Part shown: one piece after another, positions 47,796-56,193 of the stretch
How the letters are laid out: the number at the start of each line of letters is the position of its first letter
Position numbering within the stretch: position 1 is the stretch's first letter
NCBI RefSeq assembly: GCF_036227225.1
Contig: NZ_CP109444.1
Coordinates: forward strand, 1,364,001-1,428,000
From: Streptomyces sp. NBC_01478
Lineage (GTDB): Bacteria; Actinomycetota; Actinomycetes; Streptomycetales; Streptomycetaceae
Reading direction: 5' to 3'
Length of the DNA: 64,000 bases
Notes under the pieces: model-generated
Databases searched by the model: none
Told to the model about the DNA's origin: nothing
Seen by the model: the letters and a program-made list of their open reading frames with translations, nothing else
Translations under genes and position numbers: made by a program

Positions 47796-50591
47796 GTGGT
47801 GAGAGTTCGTGTGCTGCGCGGTCGCGCCGGACCGATGTCGAGCGCGCTGCGGGTCGTCCGTCGGGCGAAGCGTTCGGGGCAGGGCGGGATCCTGCTGATC
47901 ACGGGCGCGGCCGGCATCGGGAAGACCGCGGTCCTCGACGCCGTGCGCGCGGAGGCCGGCAGTGCGGGGTTCGTCGTGGGGGCGAGCAAGGCGGACGAGG
48001 TCGATCGTGTCTCGCCGGGCCTGCCGGTACTGCTCGCGCTGCGGTCCGGTAGTCAACCCCTGCTGTCCTCGAAGGAGTTCGAGGACGTGGTGACGCTGGT
48101 GGATCAGCCGCTGCTGTTCGTCGACCGGATCTGCGCGCTGCTGGAGGAGGCCGCGAGCCGCTCGCCCGTTCTCCTCGCGATCGACGACCTCCCATGGATC
48201 GACCGGCTGAGCCGACTGGCGCTGCGGGTGCTGCCGGCGCGGTTGGCGGGTCTGCCGATCGTCTGGGCGTTCACGTCCCGCGACCGGACGGACAGGCTGG
48301 CCGAGGAGTCCCCCGGGGGCAGCTTCTACGGCGTTCCGATCGAGGAGATCGCCCTCAACCCCCTCGATCTCACAGCCCTGTTGGAGATCGCGCGCGACTG
48401 GCTCGGCTCCGCCCCGGGCGCCGGCACCCGCCGCATGCTGGAGGGCGTTGCCGGTACCCCCTTCTTCGCCGTGCAGATCCTGGAGGGCATCGCCCGGGCC
48501 CGAGCGCAGGGCCGGAGCGAGGACGAGGTACCGGCGGAGTTCGTGGCGGGAGTCCGCCGACAGTTGGCCGTGCTGCCGAGCGGGGCGGCCGAACTCGTCC
48601 GGCTGGCAGCGGTGTTGGGCCGCCCCTTCGGCTTCGAGGACGCCGCCGGCCTGATGGCGGACCAACCGCCGGCGACGGTGTCCGAGCTGATCGAACACGT
48701 CACGGCAGCGGGCTTCTTCGAGCCGCGCGGCGCCTTGATCGCCTTCCGGCACGATCTCGTCCGGGAGACCGTCTGCGCGGACCTGTCCGACGGCACCCGC
48801 CGTCGTCTGCATCACCGGTGCGCGCGCCACCTGTTGGACACCGGACACGGCGCCCTGAGCGCGGCCCCGCACGCCGTGGCGGGCGGCAGGAGCGCGGACG
48901 GCGCCGCCGTAGCCATCCTCGGAGCAGCGGCCGACGAGGCGCTGGCGTCCATGCCGGACACGGCCGGTGACCTGATCGTCTCCGCCCTCGCGCTGACCGG
49001 CCCGGACCAGCCCGGCTACTGGGAGCTCGGGATCCGGTGCGTCGACATCCTGAGTCGGGCCCAACGCGCCACCGAGGCCGTGCACTTCGCCGATTCCCTG
49101 CTCGGCAAGGCACCGCCCGTCGAGGAGGCCGCGCGCATCGAGGTGTTCGCCGCCCGCGCGCTGTGGCTGACGGGCCGGTTGACGGAGTCGGTCGGCCGTA
49201 TCGACGCCGTCCTGTCCACGGGGCAGGTGTCCGCCCCGGTACTCGCCCGGCTGCGGGCCGCCCGCGCCCTGGCCGTCACGCGTGCCGAACCCGCCGAGAG
49301 CGCCCGGGTGGAGGCCGAGGCGGCCCTCGCCCTCGCGCGCGCCACGGACGACCGCCCAGCACTGGAGACCTCGCTCCTGGCGCTCGCCGAACTCGCCAAG
49401 AACTCGGGCCGCCACGCCCAATCCCTGTTCTACTTCAGGGAGTTGCGCACGGTCGCCGGTGCCGCGTACCTCCCCGCGGAGATTCTCGTCCTGCACCTGC
49501 TCGACCGGTACACCGAGGCCCAGGCGCTGCTCGATGCCGCCCGCAAGGACGCGGAGAGTCAGGCCGCGGCGGTGCTGCCGTCCATGGCGCACGCCCGGAT
49601 CTGGCAGGACTTCCACGGCGGGCGCCTGGAGGACGCCGAGGCAAGCGCGTCGGCGCTGGTGACCCTGGGGGCCGAACTCGGCGACCGGGTATACGAACTT
49701 GACGCCGTCTCCGTCCTCAGCACGATGGAGCTGTACCGCGGCGACCTCGCACGGGCACGCGCACTGCTCACGCCGTACCTCACCTGCACCGAGGTCGACG
49801 ACGACGTGCGCGGACCGGGTCTGATCCTCATGCGGGGGTGGCTGGCCGCCGTGGAAGGTGACGTCGCGCAGGCGCTGACCGTCCTCGGTCCGCTGCTCTA
49901 CTCGGCGCGTGAGGGCCGGAGTTGGTGGCCCTGGTGGCCGGGCTGGATGCCGGTGTTCGCGCGTCTGGCGCTCGCGGGTGGTGACGCCCGGTTCGCGGAG
50001 GAGGCGGCCGTGATCGCGGAGGAGGGTGCCGCCCGCAACCCCGGCGTCCCTACCTTCGAGGGCCTGGCGCTGCATGTGCGCGGGCTGGTCGAGGGTGATC
50101 GGAAGCTGCTCCACGCGGCGGCGGACGTCCTGCGGGACACCCCGCGCCCGACGGTTCGCGCGGCCGTCGCCGCCGATCTGGGCCGGGCGCTCCTCGCCGA
50201 GGGACACCGCGACGAGGGGATCGTCCACCTCGAACGGGCAGGGCAGCTCTACCACGACATCGGCATCGGGCCGTCCCTGCTCGCCGTCCAGGAGACCTTG
50301 CGCGGAGCGGGAGTTCGGCACACGAAGTGGGCGACGGGAGCGGCCCGCCCCAGGACGGGCTGGCAGGCCCTGACCAGGACGGAACGGGCCGTCACCCACC
50401 TCGTCGGTTCCGGACTCACCAACAGGGCGGTCGCCGACAGTCTGGGCCTCTCCCCCAACACCGTCGGTACTCATGTCCGTTCGGTCTTCGCGAAGTTGGG
50501 CGTTCACTCGCGCGTGCAGTTGGCGAACGCGCTGCACTCCCGCGAAGCCGAACCGTCCGGTCCGGCTAGCTCTTCTGCAGGGCGCGGGTGA
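47796..50591 (+). CDS. LuxR-family ATPase regulator (LAL)
   Basis: 931 residues from GTG 47796 (a second GTG at 47799 is equally possible). Walker A TGAAGIGKT (36-44); Walker B LLAIDDLPWID (127-137), where His of the usual DDxHW is Pro. The middle is helical/TPR-like. The LuxR helix-turn-helix is near the C-terminus (about 860-920): LTRTERAVTHLVGSGLTNRAVADSLGLSPNTVGTHV and KLGVHSRVQLANAL. It is directly downstream of the tautomerase, whose leader carries the shared 21-bp motif. The 3' end overlaps the convergent membrane-protein gene by 26 bp. Confidence 0.92.
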   Translation: MVRVRVLRGRAGPMSSALRVVRRAKRSGQGGILLITGAAGIGKTAVLDAVRAEAGSAGFVVGASKADEVDRVSPGLPVLLALRSGSQPLLSSKEFEDVVTLVDQPLLFVDRICALLEEAASRSPVLLAIDDLPWIDRLSRLALRVLPARLAGLPIVWAFTSRDRTDRLAEESPGGSFYGVPIEEIALNPLDLTALLEIARDWLGSAPGAGTRRMLEGVAGTPFFAVQILEGIARARAQGRSEDEVPAEFVAGVRRQLAVLPSGAAELVRLAAVLGRPFGFEDAAGLMADQPPATVSELIEHVTAAGFFEPRGALIAFRHDLVRETVCADLSDGTRRRLHHRCARHLLDTGHGALSAAPHAVAGGRSADGAAVAILGAAADEALASMPDTAGDLIVSALALTGPDQPGYWELGIRCVDILSRAQRATEAVHFADSLLGKAPPVEEAARIEVFAARALWLTGRLTESVGRIDAVLSTGQVSAPVLARLRAARALAVTRAEPAESARVEAEAALALARATDDRPALETSLLALAELAKNSGRHAQSLFYFRELRTVAGAAYLPAEILVLHLLDRYTEAQALLDAARKDAESQAAAVLPSMAHARIWQDFHGGRLEDAEASASALVTLGAELGDRVYELDAVSVLSTMELYRGDLARARALLTPYLTCTEVDDDVRGPGLILMRGWLAAVEGDVAQALTVLGPLLYSAREGRSWWPWWPGWMPVFARLALAGGDARFAEEAAVIAEEGAARNPGVPTFEGLALHVRGLVEGDRKLLHAAADVLRDTPRPTVRAAVAADLGRALLAEGHRDEGIVHLERAGQLYHDIGIGPSLLAVQETLRGAGVRHTKWATGAARPRTGWQALTRTERAVTHLVGSGLTNRAVADSLGLSPNTVGTHVRSVFAKLGVHSRVQLANALHSREAEPSGPASSSAGRG

Positions 50592-52122
50592 CACCCGCGA
50601 TGACCGCGGTCGTCAGCACCCAGCCGAAGGCGATCAGCAGGTAGGCCAGCGCCTGGAGACCGCCGTTCGTCCAGTACCAGGACGTGCGTTGGCCCAGGCC
50701 GCCGATGGGGATCAAGAGGTCGAGCGTGTAGACGAGGGGCTGGAACGGGGCGGATGCGCCTCGTTGGACCGGAGTGGGGCTGTGCGTGCCGAAGGACAGC
50801 GTGCCGAGCAGGATCAGCGCGAGGAGCCAGACGCCGGCCAGCCAGGGGCGGTAGCCGTAGCCGACGGTCACGTCGAGCAGGTGTCCCCACGCGCGCGCGG
50901 CCCAGGGCAGGCTGCGCCGCCGGTGGCGCTGTCTGGCCAGGAGCACGCGGCGGGCTTCGTCGTCGTGGCCGGCCTTGCGGTACCAGCTCGCCAACTGCTC
51001 GTAGGGCTGGGGGTTGTAGCCGGGGCTGCGGCGTATCCATGCCACGCGGGAGGCCGCGGAGTTCCGCCGGCCCGCCGTCTCCTGCCGCTCGCCCGCCTCG
51101 CTCGCCTTGATGGAGCCGTAGACGAACCCTTCCAACTCCACCACGTCCGGCCAGCTCTGCTCACTGTCGTGGAGGTAGGACACCTGCGCGCCCTGGAGGT
51201 CCACGGCGCCGGACGGTGGCCGGGCGAGGGTGAGGTCGAAGTCGACGGCCTGCATCAACAGGGCGGTCAGGGACGGGCCTTGGCCGTCGGGCGGTCCGTC
51301 GAGGACGGCTCCTTGGAAGGTCAGGGTGCCCGATGTCCGGGTGCCGTGCAGCCGTACGGTCCCGTTCGCGGTGAACCCGTCGGAGAAGTCGAGAGTCGAG
51401 GCCACCGCGTTGTCCAGGGAGAGCGAGACTCCGCGCGGACCGGGGTCCGTCAGGTGTGCGCCCTGCATGAACAGTCCGCCCGGCAACTGAGCGCCCAGCA
51501 GACGCACTTCGCCCCGCGCGACGAACCCGCCCCGGCAGAAGAAGCCGCCTTCCATGACCAGGCCGCCGGCGGCCACGGCCCATCCTCCGGGCGCGTTCAT
51601 CTCGGCCCTGTTGAGGACCACTCCGCCGGTCACCCGGGCGTTGGTGAGCGACAGAGCGGTGATGTCGTGGTTGAAGGGCGAGGAGGCGCCGCCGTCCACG
51701 TGTGAGCGCCGCAGGTCGAGGTTTCCGTCGATGCGCGCCGACCCGGCGTCGATGCCGGGTATCCGGCTTCCTTTGATCACGAGCGTCTGTGTCGACGCCC
51801 CGAAGAGGCTCACCGGCTCCTCGACCCAGCACTCGTCGATCCAGAGGGACTGGCCGATCTGCGCGCCGGCCAGGTTGAGGGACCCGGTGATCCGGGCCCC
51901 GGCCAGCCTCAGGCATGCGACGGCGCCCGGTTGCGTGGCGTTCGCGCCCAGGAGGAGCGCCGTGATCACGGCGGCCCGGACCGTGCGGCCGGGGGCCCAC
52001 TGCCCACCCTCGGCGACACGGTCGTCCTCGGGGACGCCCGTGCGCAGATCCACGGGGCGCCCCTCCGGGAACGCGTCCCACAGTTCACGCTCCGGTGCGG
52101 TCAACTCGTCGTAGGAGAGCAC
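50566..52122 (-). CDS. membrane protein with beta-helix-like repeats (often called membrane-associated oxidoreductase)
   Basis: 518 residues. About 50-330 is made of short repeats with alternating hydrophobics such as CLRLAGARITGSLNLAGAQIGQ, resembling a right-handed beta-helix/pentapeptide-like solenoid. Then comes a basic segment (HRRRSLPWAARAW) and two to three transmembrane helices near the C-terminus: WLAGVWLLALILLGTLSFG and LAYLLIAFGWVLTTAVIAGV. Streptomyces homologs are annotated as membrane-associated oxidoreductase, but I see no cofactor site. N-terminal part may face the cytoplasm. Its 3' end overlaps the LAL gene tail. Confidence 0.75.
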   Translation of the reverse strand: MLSYDELTAPERELWDAFPEGRPVDLRTGVPEDDRVAEGGQWAPGRTVRAAVITALLLGANATQPGAVACLRLAGARITGSLNLAGAQIGQSLWIDECWVEEPVSLFGASTQTLVIKGSRIPGIDAGSARIDGNLDLRRSHVDGGASSPFNHDITALSLTNARVTGGVVLNRAEMNAPGGWAVAAGGLVMEGGFFCRGGFVARGEVRLLGAQLPGGLFMQGAHLTDPGPRGVSLSLDNAVASTLDFSDGFTANGTVRLHGTRTSGTLTFQGAVLDGPPDGQGPSLTALLMQAVDFDLTLARPPSGAVDLQGAQVSYLHDSEQSWPDVVELEGFVYGSIKASEAGERQETAGRRNSAASRVAWIRRSPGYNPQPYEQLASWYRKAGHDDEARRVLLARQRHRRRSLPWAARAWGHLLDVTVGYGYRPWLAGVWLLALILLGTLSFGTHSPTPVQRGASAPFQPLVYTLDLLIPIGGLGQRTSWYWTNGGLQALAYLLIAFGWVLTTAVIAGVTRALQKS

Positions 52123-52186
52123 CCGTTCAGAGTAGTGATCTTCCCGGGCGCTCGCCTCGCCTCGTCGTCGGCCGCGCGCCGCTGTC

Positions 52187-52909
52187 CTACTTCAGGTGCC
52201 GGTCCAGGAACCGGCCCCCGTCCTCCAACTCGAAGGACGGGGTACCGGTGTGCCCGCCCAGGTTGGCGTGCAGTGTCTTCTCCTTGGTGCCGAAGGCGTC
52301 GAACAGGTCCAGGGCGCGCTGCCTGGGGTTCCCCTCGTCGTCCCACTGCAACAGGAACAGCAGCGGAACGGTGACCTGCCGGGCCTCCTCGCGCTGGGCG
52401 AGGGGCACAAAGCCCCCGGCGAAGAAGCCGGCGGCCGCGATGCGTGGCTCGGTCACCGCGAGGCGGATGCCGAGGGCGGTCCACCCCGAGTACCCGACCG
52501 GGCCGCCGATCTCGGGCAGTGCGAGGAGGGCGTCCAGGGTGGTCCGCCATTCCGGGACCGCGTTCTCGACCAGCGGGCCGACGAGGGACTCGAAGATCTC
52601 GTCGACCGGTTCGCCGGCCCGCATCGCCCGGCGGAGATCGGCGCGGGCTTGATCGGCGGCGGCGGATCGGGGCCGGTCACCGCACCCGGGCGCGTCGATG
52701 GTGGCCACCGCGTAGCCGTACGTCGCGGTGGTCCGGCCCCGGGCGATCAGCCGGGGATCGCTCTTGGGCAGGCCGTTGTTGTGGGCCATCAGGATCAGCG
52801 GAGCCGGTGCGACGGATTCGGGCGTCCACAGGGTGCCGGGAATCTCGCCGAGGGTGAACTCGCGCTGGAGGACGCCGTCGTCGAGGCGCTGCTCGGAAGT
52901 GAAATGCAT
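52187..52909 (-). CDS. alpha/beta hydrolase, dienelactone-hydrolase-like
   Basis: 240 residues. Layout: LILMAHNNGLPKSD near 38 (oxyanion), VATIDAPGCGDR near 70, nucleophile GYSGWTALG near 140, late QWDDEG near 190, and the His in ANLGGHTGTPSFE near 218. The GxSxxTA elbow and DLH-like topology suggest an esterase or carboxylactone hydrolase. No signal peptide. Preceded by a 17-codon ORF and a hairpin at 52947-52964, which may form a leader for this gene. Confidence 0.8.
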   Translation of the reverse strand: MHFTSEQRLDDGVLQREFTLGEIPGTLWTPESVAPAPLILMAHNNGLPKSDPRLIARGRTTATYGYAVATIDAPGCGDRPRSAAADQARADLRRAMRAGEPVDEIFESLVGPLVENAVPEWRTTLDALLALPEIGGPVGYSGWTALGIRLAVTEPRIAAAGFFAGGFVPLAQREEARQVTVPLLFLLQWDDEGNPRQRALDLFDAFGTKEKTLHANLGGHTGTPSFELEDGGRFLDRHLK

Positions 52910-52954
52910 GGTCGTGCCTTTCGGGAGGGCTCATGAACGGCGCTCCCGGACGAC

Positions 52955-53008
52955 TCAGCGTCCGACCGTGACCCCGGAGGGGAGCACCCATGTCGATACT
53001 TCGGTCAC
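52955..53008 (-). CDS. 17-codon ORF with strong ribosome site; possible leader peptide
   Basis: GTG 53008 to TGA 52955 encodes VTEVSTWVLPSGVTVGR. AGGAGG (53022-53017) lies 8 bases upstream, the best Shine-Dalgarno in this area. The stop overlaps the hairpin CGGACG-ACTCAG-CGTCCG (52947-52964). The next gene begins 45 bases downstream. It may be a regulatory leader peptide or a small secreted/modified peptide; no family recognised. Could be chance. Confidence 0.45.
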   Translation of the reverse strand: MTEVSTWVLPSGVTVGR

Positions 53009-53091
53009 GGGTACCACCTCCTCGTTCTCTCGCACGGCCTCCGGCAAAGTAGCAGCGGCCGCCGTGGTCCGCCAACGGCTTTTCGAGGGGA

Positions 53092-53123
53092 GCGCCCCGG
53101 CCCGTGGTGGTGGGCCGGGGCGC
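53092..53123. terminator. strong hairpin terminator, 12-bp perfect stem
   Basis: GCGCCCCGGCCC, loop GTGGTGGT, then GGGCCGGGGCGC. It lies 16 bp beyond the 3' end of the hydrolase gene at 53139-53990. No long U-run follows, as is common in Streptomyces. Confidence 0.8.
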
Positions 53124-53138
53124 GCTTGCCGCGAGCGG

Positions 53139-53990
53139 TCAGGCGACGGCCTTGGCGGCGTCGAGGATGAGGTCGGCGACGGCCTTGGGGTGGCTGAGCA
53201 TCGCGACGTGGGACGAGCGGGGCAGTTCGACGATCTTGCGCGCGTTCGCACGGCTGTACATCCAGCGCTCGCACGCCGGCGGGATCGCCTTGTCCTGGCC
53301 GGCCACCAGCCCCCACACCGGGATCGCCTTCCAGGCCGCGGCCGTGGTCGGGAAGGTGAAGGAATCGGCGTCGAACGGCCGCTGCGTGGCCTGCAGGACC
53401 CGGAAGTCGGCCGTGGAGATGTCGGCGGCGAACGCCGCCTGGCCGTCCTTGCTCAGGTACAGATCGATTCCTGTCGTGCCGTCGGCCTTCGTGTACGGAA
53501 CCGGCACGCTCACCGGCTCGACCTCGCTGCCGGGGAACTTGGTGATGAGCTCCCCCTGCGTCTCGCCCACCTCGGGCACGAAGGCGGCGATGTAGACCAG
53601 CGCCTTGACGTTGGCCTTCCCGGCGGCGGCGTTCGTGATGACCGTTCCGCCCATGGAGTGCGCGACCAGCACGACCGGTCCACTGATGGAGTCCAGCAGG
53701 CTCGCGATGTACGGGGCGTCGGTCGGAATACCCCGCAGCGGGTTCGACCCGCTGATCGTGGTGTAGCCCTTCTCCTGCAACTTCCCGATGGTGGCGTTCC
53801 AGCACGACGAGTCGGCGTAGCCGCCGTGCACCAGCACGATCGTGGGCTTCACCTTCGACTTCTCCTCACTGGTACCGGAGGCGGCCGTGGCCGCACCGGC
53901 CGTTCCTGCTGAGCCGGCCACCAGCGCCGCCGAACCGGCCAACGCCGCTCCGGTGGCCAGTACGTGACGGCGGGAAACTTCGGCACTCAT
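53139..53990 (-). CDS. Tat-exported alpha/beta hydrolase
   Basis: 283 residues from ATG 53990 (GAGGAG upstream). Signal of twin-arginine type: SRRHVLATGAALAGSAALVAG with cleavage likely after AGAATA (about 36). The hydrolase core follows: VLVHGGYADSSCW, nucleophile VAHSMGGT near 130, and the His in RSSHVAML near the end. HGGYADSSCW at the oxyanion position and the length match esterases related to hydroxynitrile lyase/salicylate esterase, found widely in soil bacteria. Secreted or periplasm-facing. Isolated by a terminator hairpin at 53092-53123; divergent from the gene at 54124. Confidence 0.88.
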   Translation of the reverse strand: MSAEVSRRHVLATGAALAGSAALVAGSAGTAGAATAASGTSEEKSKVKPTIVLVHGGYADSSCWNATIGKLQEKGYTTISGSNPLRGIPTDAPYIASLLDSISGPVVLVAHSMGGTVITNAAAGKANVKALVYIAAFVPEVGETQGELITKFPGSEVEPVSVPVPYTKADGTTGIDLYLSKDGQAAFAADISTADFRVLQATQRPFDADSFTFPTTAAAWKAIPVWGLVAGQDKAIPPACERWMYSRANARKIVELPRSSHVAMLSHPKAVADLILDAAKAVA

Positions 53991-54123
53991 GGGACTCCTC
54001 GCGCAATGCGATGGGGGATGGGGCTCGGCCACGCGGGGGGCGGCTTGACCGGCGTGACCTGCCATGGACACTACGAGGAGCGCTTTTGCGGTGGCATCGG
54101 CAATATGACCTAGAGTCCGGGAC

Positions 54124-54579
54124 ATGCGGATCTCTGTTTCCTCGGACATGGACGAACCCGTCGCCCGCTCCCTCGTCGCCGAGTTGCGCGGCCGGGGCCA
54201 CCAGGTGGTGACACACGGGGCGCTGCGGCCCGGGGACGACCCGCAGTGGGCGGTGTGCTCGGAGGCGGCGGCCCGCGAGGTCGCCACCGGGGCGGCGGAC
54301 CAGGCGGTCGTGTGCTGCTGGACCGGTACGGGCGCGTCGATCGCCGCGAACAAGGTGCCCGGCGTCCGGGCGGCCCTGTGCGCGGACGCCTACACGGCGG
54401 ACGGCGCACGCCGCTGGAACGACGCCAACGTGCTGGCCCTCAGCCTGCGACTGACCTCCGAGCCCCTGCTCAAGGAGATCCTCGACGCGTGGTTCGCCGC
54501 GGTGCCCAGCGAGGACGCCGACGACCGGGAGAACGTGTCCCGCATCGGACAGCTCGACCTCAACAGGTCTGCTCCGTAA
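54124..54579 (+). CDS. RpiB/LacAB-family sugar-phosphate isomerase
   Basis: 151 residues. VCCWTGTGASIAANKVPGVRAALC is the conserved RpiB core (GTGxSIxANK) and RRWNDANVLALSLR the second signature (HNxANVL type). Cys residues fall just before the GTG loop (VVCCWTG) and could be the base. The start (ISVSSDMDEPVARSL) lacks the usual His/Asp of D-ribose-5-phosphate isomerases, so substrate specificity is uncertain; ribose-5-phosphate or another aldose/ketose phosphate. It precedes the PLP lyase by 77 bp and is probably in the same unit. Confidence 0.85.
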   Translation: MRISVSSDMDEPVARSLVAELRGRGHQVVTHGALRPGDDPQWAVCSEAAAREVATGAADQAVVCCWTGTGASIAANKVPGVRAALCADAYTADGARRWNDANVLALSLRLTSEPLLKEILDAWFAAVPSEDADDRENVSRIGQLDLNRSAP

Positions 54580-54656
54580 CCGAGTTCACTCCCCTACGGC
54601 CTCGGTGGGGCGGACCTGCGCTGGACCAGACACAGGACTGGACACATCCTGGTCTC

Positions 54657-55790
54657 GTGTCCAAGACTTCCTTCCCCTACGACGGCCCCGCCGCGCGCCG
54701 GCTTCCGTGGTACGCCCGGTCCGAGCCCGGCACCTGGACCTGTGAGCCGCCCCCGGCCGACGTACGGGACTTCCATGTCGGCCTGCCCGGCTACGCGCCC
54801 ACCGCACTGACCGAACTCCCCACCCTGGCAAGGGACTTCGGTGTCGGGCGCGTGTTCGTCAAGGACGAGTCCGCGCGGCTGGGGCTGCCCGCGTTCAAGG
54901 CGCTGGGCGCGTCCTGGGCGATTCACCGGGTGCTGGCCCGGCGGCCGGCCGGCGGCGGTCCGGTGCGGCTGGTCACCGCGACCGACGGCAACCATGGCCG
55001 GGCCGTGGCCCGGACGGCCCGGCTGTTCGGGCAGCGGGCGCAGGTCTTCGTGCCGAGGGGCGTCCACCCGGCGGCCGTGACCGCGATCGAGGACGAGGGC
55101 GCGGACGTCGTCCTGGTCCCCGGCCCCTACGACGAGGCCGTGCGCCGGGCGGCCGACGCGGCGGCGGGCGGGCCGGACACCGTGCTCGTGCAGGACACCG
55201 CCTGGCCCGGCTACGAGCGGATTCCCGGTTGGATCGTGGAGGGCTACTCGACCCTGTTCGCCGAGACCGACGAGCAGTTGAGGGCCTCGGGCGTGGAGGC
55301 GCCGGGTCTGGTGGTCGTCCCGGCGGGAGTGGGCTCGCTCGCGCAGGCCGCCGTCGCCCATTACCGAGGTCGTGGGGCCGGGTCCGCTCCGACCGCCCTG
55401 ATGACGGTCGAGCCCGACACCGCCGCCTGTGTCCTGGCCGGCCTCGTCCGCGGGGAGCCGGTCAGTGTGCCGACCGGCTCCACCACCATGGCCGGCCTGA
55501 ACTGCGGCACCGTCTCCACCCTGGCCTGGCCGTACCTGCGCCACGGCCTGGACGCCGCCGTCGCCGTCACGGACGCCGAGAGCGCCGACGCCGCCCGCGA
55601 ACTCGCCGCCGCCGGTGTCTCGTCGGGCCCCTGCGGTGCGGCCTCGTCGGCGGGCGCCCGCGCCGCCCTCACCGGCGACGGCGCCGCCGTACGCCGTAAA
55701 GCCCTGGGCATCGGTCCCACCTCGACCGTCGTCCTGCTCAGCACCGAAGGCGCGGACGCGAATCCGCACGCGGAGGAGGGGGCGCGATGA
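54657..55790 (+). CDS. PLP-dependent ammonia-lyase (diaminopropionate ammonia-lyase family)
   Basis: 377 residues from GTG 54657. Fold-type II PLP features: lysine in LGLPAFKALGASWA (about 80), ATDGNHGRAVARTA near 108-121, TPG-like phosphate grip VVVPAGVGSLAQAAV near 220 and GLNCGTVSTLAWP near 280. The pattern fits 2,3-diaminopropionate ammonia-lyase (releasing pyruvate and ammonia). Length is slightly short of the 400-residue norm. Ribosome site weak. A broken inverted repeat (GACCAG ... CTGGTC) lies just upstream at about 54623-54653. Confidence 0.82.
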   Translation: MSKTSFPYDGPAARRLPWYARSEPGTWTCEPPPADVRDFHVGLPGYAPTALTELPTLARDFGVGRVFVKDESARLGLPAFKALGASWAIHRVLARRPAGGGPVRLVTATDGNHGRAVARTARLFGQRAQVFVPRGVHPAAVTAIEDEGADVVLVPGPYDEAVRRAADAAAGGPDTVLVQDTAWPGYERIPGWIVEGYSTLFAETDEQLRASGVEAPGLVVVPAGVGSLAQAAVAHYRGRGAGSAPTALMTVEPDTAACVLAGLVRGEPVSVPTGSTTMAGLNCGTVSTLAWPYLRHGLDAAVAVTDAESADAARELAAAGVSSGPCGAASSAGARAALTGDGAAVRRKALGIGPTSTVVLLSTEGADANPHAEEGAR

Positions 55791-55837
55791 CCCGGGCGCG
55801 GAGGAAGGCGCCGTCCAGTCGCTTCCGCCGTCGGTCC

Positions 55838-55861
55838 GGGTCCTCTTTTTTTTCCGGGTGC
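55838..55861 (+). promoter_or_regulatory. possible SigB-type promoter
   Basis: GGGT-N14-GGGTGC, close to the Streptomyces SigB pattern GNNT-N14-16-GGGTAY. The spacer holds eight consecutive T. It lies 47 bp upstream of the small hydrophobic protein ATG. The -10 has G where A is usual, so this is tentative. Confidence 0.4.
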
Positions 55862-55908
55862 ATGATTCATTTCCGGCAGGGAACTCGGATGCCTGGAGGT
55901 CGATACAT

Positions 55909-56079
55909 ATGTTTCCCCTGATCCTTGTTCTTCTTCTCGCGCTGCTTCTTTTCGGTGCGGGATTCGCCATCAAGATTCTCTGGTGGGTCGCGATTATTGT
56001 TCTTGTCCTGTGGCTGCTGGGATTCGTGGCCCGTTCAACGGGTTCCGGCGGTGCTCGAGGACGTTGGTACCGCTGGTAG
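55909..56079 (+). CDS. small hydrophobic membrane protein, 56 aa
   Basis: ATG 55909 with GGAGG 9 bases upstream. Two adjacent hydrophobic helices (about 2-22 and 24-42) then a short basic tail ending GGARGRWYRW. This is a known Streptomyces small hydrophobic protein type, similar to stress-induced lmo0937/DUF5670-like proteins. A SigB-like promoter candidate precedes it and the SigB module follows, suggesting general-stress control. Function is unknown. Confidence 0.75.
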   Translation: MFPLILVLLLALLLFGAGFAIKILWWVAIIVLVLWLLGFVARSTGSGGARGRWYRW

Positions 56080-56193
56080 GAGAAACCTCATCCGCCTCGA
56101 AATCCACTCACCATAAAGTGAGCTGCATTTCGCCTGTCGTGCCACCCCAGTAGACTGCTGGCCCGGCCTGATGAGGATCGAGGTGGCAGCGCG

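Noticed and set aside
47619..50594. A 991-codon minus-strand frame antisense to the LAL regulator at 47796
   Set aside because: Low-complexity Gln/Arg/Gly/Val translation without any motif; the plus-strand protein has Walker A and LuxR domains.
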